Source of the DNA: an uncultured Blautia sp.
GTDB lineage: Bacteria > Bacillota > Clostridia > Lachnospirales > Lachnospiraceae
Length of the DNA: 16,907 bases
Direction: 5' to 3'
NCBI GenBank assembly: GCA_900551715.1
Contig: URXG01000059.1
Span: 1 to 16,907 of the forward strand
Numbering within the stretch: position 1 is the first letter of the stretch; each line of letters starts with the position of its first letter. Below the pieces are notes generated by a model that worked only from the letters and a program-made list of their open reading frames with translations, was not told where the DNA came from and did not search any database. This document shows positions 6,076 to 13,734 of this stretch, piece after piece. Made by a program: the position numbers and the translations under genes.

Positions 6076-6870
6076 TTATATGCCTCTGGATTTTTTCACG
6101 CAGGCAGTCTGTGCTTCGATCACTGCACTACGAAGTCCCTTTTCTTCCAAAATACGAACTGCCTGAATAGTGGTTCCTGCCGGGGAGCAGACCATGTCCT
6201 TCAGTTCGCCCGGATGTTTGCCTGTTTCCAGCATCAGTTTGGCACTGCCGAGAACAGCCTGCGCTGCAAACTTATATGCCTGTGCCCTTGGCATTCCGTC
6301 AGCCACTGCTGCATCTGCCATAGCTTCCATGAACATAAATACATATGCCGGTGAACTTCCGGAAACGCCTGTTACCACATCCATAAGATTTTCCGGAATC
6401 ACTTCTGTCTTTCCAAAGCTGTTGCAGAGTTTTACTGCCATTTCTGTCTCTTCTTCTGTTACCAGACTGTTGGTACAGAGACCAGTCATTCCTTCTCCTA
6501 CCATAGCCGGTGTATTAGGCATGGTACGGATGATCTTTGTATTTTTTCCCAGATGCTCTGCCAGCCATTCCAGAGTTTTGCCTGGTGCAATGGAAATAAA
6601 AATCTGTCCATCTTTTACGCTGTTTTTGATCTCATCCAGCACACCTTCCAGAAACTGTGGTTTTACAGCCAGAAAAACCACATCTGCAAACTCCAATACC
6701 TGACAGTTGTTTTCTGCACGCTGAATCCCCAGCTCTTTCTGAATCTTCTCTCTGGTTTTTTCTGATTTGGCAGAAGCGATCATATCCACTTTCTTCACTT
6801 CACCACATTTCAGGATACCTTTCAGCATGGCTGTTGCCATGTTTCCACAGCCGATAAAACCAATTTTCAT
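6076..6870 (-). CDS. proC: Pyrroline-5-carboxylate reductase
   Basis: A 264-residue enzyme for the last step of proline synthesis, reducing 1-pyrroline-5-carboxylate with NAD(P)H in the cytosol. The Rossmann nucleotide motif is GFIGCGNMA (residues 4-12). Later family blocks are FLAVKPQ, RTMPNTPAMVGEGMTG, GVSGSSPAYVFMFMEAMADA and the C-terminal signature LKDMVCSPAGTTIQAVRILE. The length is normal. The start is the ATG at 6870, preceded by CAGGAGG; an upstream in-frame ATG exists but would put that ribosome site inside the gene. It appears to be transcribed alone, with a weak promoter candidate at 6923-6951. There is no link to other proline genes in the window. Confidence 0.95.
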   Translation of the reverse strand: MKIGFIGCGNMATAMLKGILKCGEVKKVDMIASAKSEKTREKIQKELGIQRAENNCQVLEFADVVFLAVKPQFLEGVLDEIKNSVKDGQIFISIAPGKTLEWLAEHLGKNTKIIRTMPNTPAMVGEGMTGLCTNSLVTEEETEMAVKLCNSFGKTEVIPENLMDVVTGVSGSSPAYVFMFMEAMADAAVADGMPRAQAYKFAAQAVLGSAKLMLETGKHPGELKDMVCSPAGTTIQAVRILEEKGLRSAVIEAQTACVKKSRGI

Positions 6871-6922
6871 AACAATTACCTCCTGACTTGCCACAACAGA
6901 TCAGCAACTTTCATTTTTCAAT

Positions 6923-6951
6923 ATCATACATCCATTCTGTTCAAAAGTAAA
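6923..6951 (-). promoter_or_regulatory. Candidate proC promoter
   Basis: On the minus strand TTTACT (6946-6951) and TATGAT (6923-6928) are separated by 17 bases, about 50 bases before the proC start. The -35 box is weak and lies next to the upstream terminator stem. Confidence 0.4.
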
Positions 6952-6989
6952 CAGCCCCATACTCCGATACCCAGAGAATGGGACTGTTT
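6942..6989 (-). terminator. Terminator left from the alcohol dehydrogenase remnant
   Basis: AAACAG (6984-6989 read on minus) pairs with CTGTTT, and after one mismatch CCCAT pairs with ATGGG, giving an 11-bp stem in two blocks (arms 6949-6960 and 6978-6989). A TTTACTTTT stretch follows. It lies about 55 bases downstream of the dehydrogenase remnant's stop codon and upstream of proC. Confidence 0.65.
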
Positions 6990-7045
6990 GCTCTGAAAAA
7001 TCTCTCAGACATTTGCTCTTTATTTTTTGGAGTGAGTCGTTTTTA

Positions 7046-7240
7046 TCACATGATCTTGCGGAACAGAGCTTTCAGATCTTCAACGCTTGCATCTTTCGGG
7101 TTTCCTGGTGCGCAAGCATCTGCATGAGCAGATTCAGCCAGGAACTGAAGATCTTCTTTGATAGCCTCCAGTTTGGTTGGGATTCCAACATCAACGGAGA
7201 GTTTTCTTACTGCATCAATTGCTGCTTTTCTGTATTCTGT
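7046..7240 (-). pseudogene. 3' remnant of an iron-containing alcohol dehydrogenase
   Basis: The minus strand encodes 64 residues ending in a natural stop: EYRKAAIDAVRKLSVDVGIP, then DLQFLAESAHADACAPGNP and LKALFRKIM. This is the C-terminal end of group III iron-dependent alcohol dehydrogenases (FucO/butanol dehydrogenase type), which are about 380 residues long. The catalytic and metal-binding parts are absent, and there is no start codon or ribosome site. Upstream it runs directly, in another frame, into the beginning of a tetR-like gene. A terminator follows. It is best explained as the leftover of a deletion and should not make a functional protein. Confidence 0.8.
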
Positions 7241-7329
7241 TTCACTGTAATATTATCCACAGAAGTAGACTCCAGACATTCCTTCATGGATCTGGCAAGC
7301 CGGTATTTTGTTTTTTCGCCTTTTTTCAT
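7207..7329 (-). pseudogene. 5' remnant of a TetR-family regulator gene
   Basis: The ATG at 7329 overlaps the aminopeptidase stop codon (ATGA, 7326-7329) and opens a 40-codon frame. Its first 31 residues include TKYRLARSMKECLE and VDNITVK, which resemble the start of TetR-type regulators (a first helix followed by the 'ITV' entry to the helix-turn-helix). The recognition helix and everything after it are missing. From about 7237 the DNA is alcohol dehydrogenase sequence in a different frame, so the remaining codons are read out of frame to a stop at 7207. The overlap suggests that the intact regulator was once translated together with the aminopeptidase. The TetR assignment rests on a short match. 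Confidence 0.6.
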
Positions 7330-9119
7330 ATCTTCCGGGTAGCTGCCTTCAGCCATTCTTTTTCTTCCTTATTTAAATATGGTGCTATATTCTGATACAC
7401 CCTTTCATGGTAGTCATTGAGAAGTCCACGTTCCCTTTCTGTCATCTGAGAGGGATCTACGCCATCCAGATCAAAAGGAACCATAGTCAGTTCTTCAAAA
7501 CACATAAACTGTCCATAAGACGTTTTTTCTGCTTTTTTACAGAGGATCAGATTTTCATGACGGATTCCAAATTCATTTTCCAGATAGTATCCAGGTTCAT
7601 CTGAAGTGATCATTCCCTCTTCCAGTACTGGCGCCGGATTTCCCGGAAGATTTTTCCACCGGAAGCTGTTGGGACCTTCATGAACATTCAGAAGATATCC
7701 CACGCCATGTCCGGTTCCATGATTATAGTCTTCTCCTAGTTCCCACAGTGGTCCTCTTGCAAGGTAATCCAGATTAAGTCCTGTGCAACCGTATCGGAAA
7801 TGGGCTGCTGCAAGATTCAGATTGCCTTTCAAAACTGCTGTAAAATACTTCTTTTCTTTCTCTGTAACAGGACCTAAGACAATTGTCCTGGTAATATCTG
7901 TAGTGCCTTCCAGATAATGTCCGCCGGTATCTGCCAGTACCATGCCCTTTGGTTCCAGCGAAATATCTGTTTCTTCTGTTGCACTGTAATGAACAATGGC
8001 AGCATGGGTTCCATAGGCAATGATAGGATCAAAGCTGTCTCCCAGAAAATGTTCCTGCTCTTTTCGCAGACTGTAAAGCTTTTCTGCTGCACTCATTTCT
8101 GTGATTTTTTCTTTTCCTACGTTTGTTTTCAGCCAGTAAATAAACTTTGTTACTGCCACGCCGTCCCGGATATGTGCAAGCCTTTCATTTTTCATCTCTA
8201 CTGGATTCTTGGTGGCTTTTGGGAGAAGGGTCAGATTCCTTTCATCCAGAATCACCACATCCTCCGGAATATTACTTACCAGACGGCTGTTGACACTGGA
8301 TTTGGAAAGAAGAACTTTCTTTCCTTTAAAAAACGTCTGTACACAGGTATACACTTCATCATAAGGATAAAGCTTTACTCCATCTGCTTCCAAATATTCA
8401 CGTACCTTCTGTGGGAATGCCATTTCATTTGCAAAAAGACGGATCTCTGTATCTGTCATCACCAGATAAGAAAGCACTACCGGGCAACAATGAATATCAT
8501 TTCCACGTATGTTCAAAAGCCATGCAATATCATCCAGAGAAGTCAGCACAAAAATATCTGCTTCTTTTTCTTTCATCTGCTGGCGGATTTTCTGAATCCT
8601 GGATGCCCTGGATTCTCCGGTCCACTTTATATCCAGCTCCATAACCTGCTCACAGGAAAGTGCAGGACGGTCATCCCAGATTTCGCCGATCAGATCTTCC
8701 TCTACAGAAAATGTGATATTTTTTTTCTGGAGAAGTTCTTTTAATTTTTCTGCTTCTCTGGCACTGACTGTTCGTCCGTCGAAGCCAAGGCACATGCCCT
8801 CCTGTAATTTATCTGCCAGAAATTCGTGAACAGTAGGTACCCCAGGTTCCCCGGACTTAAACAGCTCTATGGTACTTCCCTGAAGCTGATCTGCTGCCTG
8901 TATAAAATACCTTCCATCTGTCCACAGTCCTGCCATGTCCATTGTGACCACTGCTGTTCCTGCCGAACCTGTAAATCCTGTAATATATTTTCTGCACTTA
9001 AAATAATCTCCTACATATTCTGATCCATGAAAATCATCTGTAGGCACCAGATATGCATCAATATTCTTTTTTTTCATCAGTCTGCGAAGTGCTTCCAACC
9101 GTTCTTTTATCGTAGTCAT
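7326..9119 (-). CDS. pepP: Xaa-Pro aminopeptidase (M24B family)
   Basis: A 597-residue cytosolic metallopeptidase that removes N-terminal residues preceding proline. It has the long three-domain form: two N-terminal creatinase-like domains (residues 1 to about 310) and a pita-bread catalytic domain. The two-metal ligands are all present: Asp397 in LADTGG, Asp408 in GTTDITRT, His471 in NHGTGHGVG, Glu508 in TSDEPGYY and Glu542 in CFEELT. The C-terminal extension matches XPNPEP1-type enzymes rather than the shorter E. coli PepP. The start is the ATG at 9119, eight bases after AGGAGG; the TTG at 9125 is too close to that site. It has its own promoter (9170-9199). Its stop overlaps the start of a broken tetR-like gene. 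Confidence 0.93.
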   Translation of the reverse strand: MTTIKERLEALRRLMKKKNIDAYLVPTDDFHGSEYVGDYFKCRKYITGFTGSAGTAVVTMDMAGLWTDGRYFIQAADQLQGSTIELFKSGEPGVPTVHEFLADKLQEGMCLGFDGRTVSAREAEKLKELLQKKNITFSVEEDLIGEIWDDRPALSCEQVMELDIKWTGESRASRIQKIRQQMKEKEADIFVLTSLDDIAWLLNIRGNDIHCCPVVLSYLVMTDTEIRLFANEMAFPQKVREYLEADGVKLYPYDEVYTCVQTFFKGKKVLLSKSSVNSRLVSNIPEDVVILDERNLTLLPKATKNPVEMKNERLAHIRDGVAVTKFIYWLKTNVGKEKITEMSAAEKLYSLRKEQEHFLGDSFDPIIAYGTHAAIVHYSATEETDISLEPKGMVLADTGGHYLEGTTDITRTIVLGPVTEKEKKYFTAVLKGNLNLAAAHFRYGCTGLNLDYLARGPLWELGEDYNHGTGHGVGYLLNVHEGPNSFRWKNLPGNPAPVLEEGMITSDEPGYYLENEFGIRHENLILCKKAEKTSYGQFMCFEELTMVPFDLDGVDPSQMTERERGLLNDYHERVYQNIAPYLNKEEKEWLKAATRKI

Positions 9120-9169
9120 TTCCAAAGCCTCCTGCTTTTATTACAACCTTTTGCTGAATTCTTTTTTTG

Positions 9170-9199
9170 ATTATACTCTTTCTTTTTCTGAACTGTCAA
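9170..9199 (-). promoter_or_regulatory. Promoter of the Xaa-Pro aminopeptidase gene
   Basis: On the minus strand a perfect TTGACA (9194-9199) and a perfect TATAAT (9170-9175) are separated by 18 bases. They lie in the 100-base gap after aspA, so the aminopeptidase need not depend on the aspA promoter. I see no clear terminator for aspA here. Confidence 0.8.
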
Positions 9200-9219
9200 T
9201 TACACTCCAAAGACCACTA

Positions 9220-10644
9220 TTATTTTATGTATTCTTTTCCGGAAATTCCCGGTTCAGTCATATTAATTGGATCCAGAACTCTGGACAGTTCTTCTTCATC
9301 CATCAGTTTTTCCTGCAGTATCAGATTACGAACAGACTCCCCTGTTTTCAGTGCTTTCTTCGCAATGTCTGCTGCTTTCTGATATCCTACATGAGGGCTG
9401 ATAGCTGTAATAATACCAACACTGTTTTCAACCAGATCACGACATCTTTCTTCGTTTGCTGTGATACCTGTAATGCAGTTGTCTACCAAGGTCTGTACAG
9501 CATAAGCCAGTGTATCAATAGACTGGAACATGCAGTAAAAAATAATCGGCTCAAAAGCATTCAGCTCCAGCTGTCCTGCTTCTGCAGCCATGGTAATGGT
9601 CATATCATTTCCAATAATATTAAAAGCAACCTGGTTTACAACTTCCGGAATAACCGGATTTACTTTTCCTGGCATAATGGAAGAACCATTCTGTTTGGCC
9701 GGAAGATTGATCTCACCAAATCCGGCTCTCGGACCGGAGGACATCAGTCTCAGGTCATTGGACATTTTTCCAAGAGTCACTGCACATGCCTTCACTGCAC
9801 CGGATACAGCAACAAAAGGATCCAGGTTCTGAGTGGCATCAATCAAGTCAAATGCCTGAACAAATTCCATTCCGGAAATTTCTGATAAGTTCGGAACAAT
9901 TCTCTTCAGATATGCTTTGTCAGCATTGATACCAGTTCCAATAGCAGTTCCGCCCATATTCAGAGAACGCATTTCATCCATAGCTTTGTCCATACGGTTG
10001 ATATCACGCATGATCGCTACAGAGTATGCCTTAAATTCCTGTCCCAGTCTGATGGGAACTGCATCCTGCATCTGAGTACGTCCCATTTTTATTACATGGT
10101 CAAACTCCTGGGCTTTGTCGCAAAGTGCTTTGTGAAGACGATAAAGTTCTTTTTTCAGATTGGTCAGAAGTCTTAAGGATGTCATTTTTCCGGCTGTAGG
10201 AATTACGTCATTGGTAGACTGTCCGTAGTTTACGTCATCATTTGGATGGACAATGGAGTAATCCCCCTTCTGTCCTCCCAGAAGTTCAATAGCTCTATTT
10301 GCAATCACTTCATTGGCATTCATGTTCAAAGAAGTTCCTGCACCACCCTGAATAGGATCTACGATAAATTCATCGTGAAATTTTCCTTCGATGATCTCAT
10401 CACATGCCTGCACGATCACTTCTGCTTTTTTCTTATCCAGCATTCCAATTTCACAGTTGGTAATCGCAGATGCTTTCTTGATATATGCAAGGCTGTTGAT
10501 AATTTCCGGATGCATGTTCAGACCTGTAATATGAAAATTTTCCGCTGCACGTAAGGACTGTACACCGTAATACACATTCTGTGGAATATCTTTTGCACCA
10601 ATAGAATCTTTCTCTACACGATAATCTCTCTTATTCTCACTCAT
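9220..10644 (-). CDS. aspA: Aspartate ammonia-lyase (aspartase)
   Basis: A 474-residue member of the fumarase/aspartase superfamily that reversibly converts L-aspartate to fumarate and ammonia. The family signature GSSIMPGKVNP is at residues 320-330, with the catalytic serine in its SS pair. The N-terminal block YRVEKDSIGAKDIPQNVYYG and the stretch QGGAGTSLNMNANEV (residues 99-113) favour aspartase; fumarase usually has QTGSGTQSNMNVNEV there. NPNDDVN-like and GQSTND motifs are also present. The length is normal. GGAGG lies nine bases before the ATG. It is divergent from a LysR regulator, with a promoter at 10753-10781 and an AT-rich dyad just upstream of it. In anaerobes the fumarate formed can feed succinate production. 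Confidence 0.95.
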   Translation of the reverse strand: MSENKRDYRVEKDSIGAKDIPQNVYYGVQSLRAAENFHITGLNMHPEIINSLAYIKKASAITNCEIGMLDKKKAEVIVQACDEIIEGKFHDEFIVDPIQGGAGTSLNMNANEVIANRAIELLGGQKGDYSIVHPNDDVNYGQSTNDVIPTAGKMTSLRLLTNLKKELYRLHKALCDKAQEFDHVIKMGRTQMQDAVPIRLGQEFKAYSVAIMRDINRMDKAMDEMRSLNMGGTAIGTGINADKAYLKRIVPNLSEISGMEFVQAFDLIDATQNLDPFVAVSGAVKACAVTLGKMSNDLRLMSSGPRAGFGEINLPAKQNGSSIMPGKVNPVIPEVVNQVAFNIIGNDMTITMAAEAGQLELNAFEPIIFYCMFQSIDTLAYAVQTLVDNCITGITANEERCRDLVENSVGIITAISPHVGYQKAADIAKKALKTGESVRNLILQEKLMDEEELSRVLDPINMTEPGISGKEYIK

Positions 10645-10752
10645 CTCAAAAAACCTCCAAATATAAATTTTTTCTGCATATTCAATATTACCTGCGAACA
10701 GTAACTATTCAATAATTTCCCATGGATTTTTCACTGAATTTTTGTTGTCTTT

Positions 10753-10781
10753 ATTATATGCATCTGCTACTATATAATCAA
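10753..10781 (-). promoter_or_regulatory. aspA promoter
   Basis: On the minus strand TTGATT (10776-10781) and a perfect TATAAT (10753-10758) are separated by 17 bases. The start would fall near 10746, giving a leader of about 100 bases. Confidence 0.75.
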
Positions 10782-10786
10782 ATACA

Positions 10787-10807
10787 TATATAATTATAAA
10801 TTATATA
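10787..10807. promoter_or_regulatory. AT-rich dyad, candidate LysR-type binding site
   Basis: TATATAAT (10787-10794) and ATTATATA (10800-10807) are perfect inverted arms around TATAA. The inner part fits the T-N11-A pattern of LysR-type sites. The centre is about 50 bases upstream of the predicted aspA start and about 45 bases before the lysR start codon. Low complexity makes chance a real alternative. Confidence 0.45.
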
Positions 10808-10842
10808 GTTTTTAAATTATACTTATGTCAGGAGGGAATTCT

Positions 10843-11772
10843 GTGTTTCAGGGAATGGAATATGTTTATGAAGTATATAAAGAAAAGAGTTTTTCAAAGG
10901 CAGCTGCCAATCTGTTTATTTCGCAGCCTTCACTCAGTGCCAATGTAAAACGTATAGAAAAACGTATCGGATATCCCATCTTTGACCGAAGCACCAAACC
11001 ACTTCAGTTGACGGAATGCGGAGAAAAATATATCCAGGCAGTGGAACGTATCATGGATATTCAGAAAAACTTTTCAGATTTTGTCCAGGACTGGGGCCAA
11101 CTGAAAACCGGTTCCCTTTCTATTGGAGGAAGTAACTTTTTCTCGTCCTGGATACTGCCTCCGCTGATTGCAAAATTTTCCCGTACTTATCCTTCTATCA
11201 AAATTTCTCTCATAGAAGAAAGCACCGCCAATCTTACCCAGCTTCTTCAAGTCGGAAAACTGGATTTCATCATAGATAATGGTATTTTGGATAAACGCTT
11301 CTTTGACAGTGTGGTATATCAGAAAGAACAGCTGCTTCTTGCAGTTCCCGGGATTTTTTCTGTCAATAAACATCTTACTCCCTATCAGGTTCCCATCCGC
11401 AAAATACGTGACGGCAGTTTTGTATCTGTCGGCTATCCTCCTGTTCCACTTCAGGATTTTGCAGAAGAACCTTTTATCATGTTGAAACCAGATAATGATA
11501 CAGGTAAACGAGCCCTAAGCATCTGTCAGGAAAACCATTTTTCCCCATCTGTCATCTTCCAGATGGATCAGCAGATGACCGCATATAACATCGCCAGTTC
11601 CGGTATGGGAGTTACCTTTATCGGTGATATGCTACTGTCCCGGGTTCCGATAAATCCTTCTCTCACTTTTTATCAGCTCCCCGGCAAAACATGCCAGCGA
11701 AATGTATCCTTTTACTGGAAAAAAGGACGCTATCTCAGCAATGCAATGAACGTATTTCTCAAAATGCTCTGA
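10843..11772 (+). CDS. LysR-family transcriptional regulator divergent from aspA
   Basis: A 309-residue LysR-type regulator. The N-terminal helix-turn-helix is YEVYKEKSFSKAAANLFISQ followed by PSLSANVKRIEKRIG. A linker (GQLKTGSLSIGGSNFFSSW) leads into the substrate-binding domain, whose second half includes YNIASSGMGVTFIGDMLLSR. I chose the GTG at 10843 because AGGAGGG lies six bases before it; the upstream ATG at 10825 would place that ribosome site inside the gene. It is divergent from aspA with a 198-base gap containing an AT-rich dyad, so it probably controls aspA. Dicarboxylate or amino-acid sensing would be a guess. No clean terminator for this strand: the hairpin at 11784-11821 has its nearest plus-strand T run nine bases away. 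Confidence 0.92.
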   Translation: MFQGMEYVYEVYKEKSFSKAAANLFISQPSLSANVKRIEKRIGYPIFDRSTKPLQLTECGEKYIQAVERIMDIQKNFSDFVQDWGQLKTGSLSIGGSNFFSSWILPPLIAKFSRTYPSIKISLIEESTANLTQLLQVGKLDFIIDNGILDKRFFDSVVYQKEQLLLAVPGIFSVNKHLTPYQVPIRKIRDGSFVSVGYPPVPLQDFAEEPFIMLKPDNDTGKRALSICQENHFSPSVIFQMDQQMTAYNIASSGMGVTFIGDMLLSRVPINPSLTFYQLPGKTCQRNVSFYWKKGRYLSNAMNVFLKML

Positions 11773-11776
11773 TTCC

Positions 11777-11821
11777 AAAAAAATGCCCGGTTCCTGTATT
11801 TTTTAACAGGTACACCGGGCA
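11777..11821 (-). terminator. Terminator of the VOC protein gene, possibly bidirectional
   Basis: TGCCCGGT (11784-11791) pairs perfectly with ACCGGGCA (11814-11821), with an inner CCTGT/ACAGG helix. On the minus strand seven T residues follow at once, eleven bases after the VOC gene stop. On the plus strand the hairpin follows lysR, but its T run is nine bases distant. Confidence 0.85.
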
Positions 11822-11832
11822 GCTGTGATTTT

Positions 11833-12225
11833 TTATAAATACTGACTGAACTCTATTTTTTCTTTGTTTGGTCCTTCAATGGTAAAAAACTTTACACCAT
11901 TCTCCCAGAATGGAAGAAAATGTATGGTATCATTTGTGGTATTCAGGTTTTCCTGGTTCACATATGCAAAAATTTCTTCAATATCTTTTACATTCAGAGC
12001 CACATGATCAATGGCACCTGCTTCCATCTTTGCTGCTTTGTTTTCGTAGGTTTCGATCACAAGAGTTCCATGTTTCAGAAATGCAACCTTTTCATTTGCT
12101 TCTTTATTTACTGTTTCAAAAGCAGTTTCAAAACCCAGTTTGTGATAAAATGCAATTGTCGCCACAATATCATTGGTCGGCACCCCTACATGCTGGACAC
12201 CAGTTGTATAATTTTTTAAATCCAT
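11833..12225 (-). CDS. VOC-family (glyoxalase-like) metalloprotein
   Basis: A 130-residue single-module vicinal-oxygen-chelate protein. The paired beta-alpha-beta modules begin at QHVGVPTNDIVATIAFYHKL and IDHVALNVKDIEEIFAYV. The four usual metal ligands can be seen: His in QHVGV, Glu in LVIETYE, His in IDHVAL and Glu in EKIEFSQYL. The size fits lactoylglutathione lyase or related epimerase and dioxygenase subgroups; the substrate cannot be told from sequence alone. The start is the ATG at 12225, preceded by AAAGGATGGG; the frame extends further upstream but without a ribosome site and across the promoter. It has its own promoter at 12296-12323 and a strong terminator, so it is probably a single-gene unit downstream of gntP. 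Confidence 0.85.
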   Translation of the reverse strand: MDLKNYTTGVQHVGVPTNDIVATIAFYHKLGFETAFETVNKEANEKVAFLKHGTLVIETYENKAAKMEAGAIDHVALNVKDIEEIFAYVNQENLNTTNDTIHFLPFWENGVKFFTIEGPNKEKIEFSQYL

Positions 12226-12295
12226 AATTACCCATCCTTTCGTAACTGCTGATTTTATGTTTCTGTCACACAGCCAAACGCTTTTGTTATTTTTA

Positions 12296-12323
12296 ATCAT
12301 ACACATTATGACCGATTAGTCAA
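12296..12323 (-). promoter_or_regulatory. Promoter of the VOC protein gene
   Basis: On the minus strand TTGACT (12318-12323) and TATGAT (12296-12301) are separated by 16 bases. They lie in the 137-base gap after gntP. Confidence 0.7.
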
Positions 12324-12362
12324 GTAAGCCTGCTGTTCATATCCCTCAAACAAATAATTTTT

Positions 12363-13721
12363 TTATGCAAAAAGACTGATTACAATCGCGCAGATCAGTC
12401 CTGTGAAGCCTATAATAGTCTCCATAACTGTCCAGGACTTCAGTGTGTTTTTTTCGTCCATTTCGAGAAGCGAACTTACCAGCCAGAACCCGGAATCATT
12501 TACATGGCTAAATGCAGTTGCCCCTCCATTAATGGCACAGACCATAGCTGCCAGATAGACTGGTGACAGATTTGCTACAGCAGGCATAGCTGCCATGATT
12601 CCGGCTGCCATTGTCATTGCCACTACTGCCGCACCCACAGAAGCCCTTATCAGTGCTGCGATCAGAAATGCAACGATGATCAGCGGAAGACCACTTTTTT
12701 CCAGTGCCGGTCCTATAATATTACCCATTCCACAGTCCTGAAGTACCCAGCGGATAATACCTCCGCCAGTGATCACCAGAAGGATCTGTCCTATAGGCCG
12801 AAGAGATTTATCCATGATCTTTTTCAGTTCTTCTCCATTATAATCCAGCCTTGTTCCCAGAAAATACATGGCACAGAGTACTGCTATGATCAGTGCTACA
12901 AAAGGTGTTCCCAGAAATTCAAGAACAGGGCGTACCGGTTTCAACACAGGTATATATGCAGACACTGTACTAACCAGTATCAGCACAAGAGGTACCAGGA
13001 TAATTGCAAGAACGGTTCCAAAAGAAGGAATTTTCCCTTCCTCTGCTGTTTTTGCCTCCTGACTGTTGGAGGGAAGTTCCGTATAAATTTTCTTTCCGAT
13101 AAATTTTCCCCAGAGGATTCCTGCAAAAATCAGCGACAAAATTCCCACAGGCACTCCAACTGCGATCATCACACCAAGATCTACCCCAAGCATATTGGCT
13201 ACCAAAACGGATCCTGCTGAAGGAGGAATAAATGCAAATCCTGTTGCCAGACCTGCCAGAAGAGGAATTACATAATAAAGTGTGGATTTTTTTGTTTTTC
13301 TGGCAAGTCCGAAAGCCAGGGGAATCAGAATTACCACACCTGCCTCAAAAAATACTGTGGTTCCTACCACCAGTCCTGTGATTCCAAGTGCCACACCTGC
13401 TTTTTTCTCACCAAATTTTCCGATCAGGGTCTGTGCTACACACTGTGCACCTCCCGATACTTCCAGGATTCCTCCAAACAGAGATCCAAGTCCAATAAGA
13501 AGGACAATTCCCTGTAAAGTCTCCCCTGCACCTTTTTCTACAGTATTTACCAATGTGGGGACTGGCATCCCAGCTCCCAGGCCAATGAACATCGCCGCAA
13601 TCAGAAGAGACAACACCGGATGGAGTTTAAATTTGATAATAAGCAACAATAACAATAAAATGACTGCAGCTGCAGCAATCAAAAGTCTTGACGGTTCTGC
13701 TGCAAATACTATTTCTGTCAT
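12363..13721 (-). CDS. gntP: GntP-family sugar-acid permease
   Basis: A 452-residue integral membrane protein of the gluconate:H+ symporter family, with a dozen or so hydrophobic segments along its length. Family blocks include IKFKLHPVLSLLIAAMFIGL, FFEAGVVILIPLAFGLAR, AFIPPSAGSVLVANMLG and the C-terminal INGGATAFSHVNDSGFW. The length is normal. It starts 13 bases after the uxuB stop with GTGAGGT as ribosome site, so both genes form one operon. Members take up gluconate or related acids, and E. coli GntP has been linked to fructuronate uptake. Given the partner UxuB, fructuronate or another aldonic or uronic acid is the most likely substrate (inferred from context). Control by the divergent ROK protein is likely. 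Confidence 0.92.
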   Translation of the reverse strand: MTEIVFAAEPSRLLIAAAAVILLLLLLIIKFKLHPVLSLLIAAMFIGLGAGMPVPTLVNTVEKGAGETLQGIVLLIGLGSLFGGILEVSGGAQCVAQTLIGKFGEKKAGVALGITGLVVGTTVFFEAGVVILIPLAFGLARKTKKSTLYYVIPLLAGLATGFAFIPPSAGSVLVANMLGVDLGVMIAVGVPVGILSLIFAGILWGKFIGKKIYTELPSNSQEAKTAEEGKIPSFGTVLAIILVPLVLILVSTVSAYIPVLKPVRPVLEFLGTPFVALIIAVLCAMYFLGTRLDYNGEELKKIMDKSLRPIGQILLVITGGGIIRWVLQDCGMGNIIGPALEKSGLPLIIVAFLIAALIRASVGAAVVAMTMAAGIMAAMPAVANLSPVYLAAMVCAINGGATAFSHVNDSGFWLVSSLLEMDEKNTLKSWTVMETIIGFTGLICAIVISLFA

Positions 13722-13734
13722 TTTTTTACCTCAC

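Noticed and set aside
7917..8744. Plus-strand frame of 275 codons inside the aminopeptidase gene
   Set aside because: It has no recognisable domain or ribosome site, its composition is rich in Cys, His and Phe as expected for an antisense frame, and the minus strand carries a complete M24 active site.
9151..9885. Plus-strand frame of 244 codons inside aspA
   Set aside because: It is antisense to a well-conserved aspartase and shows shadow-frame composition.
9220..10644. Fumarase instead of aspartase
   Set aside because: The QGGAGTS...NMNANEV block and the N-terminal YRVEKDSIGAKDIP block follow the aspartase pattern, where fumarase would have QTGSGTQSNMNVNEV.
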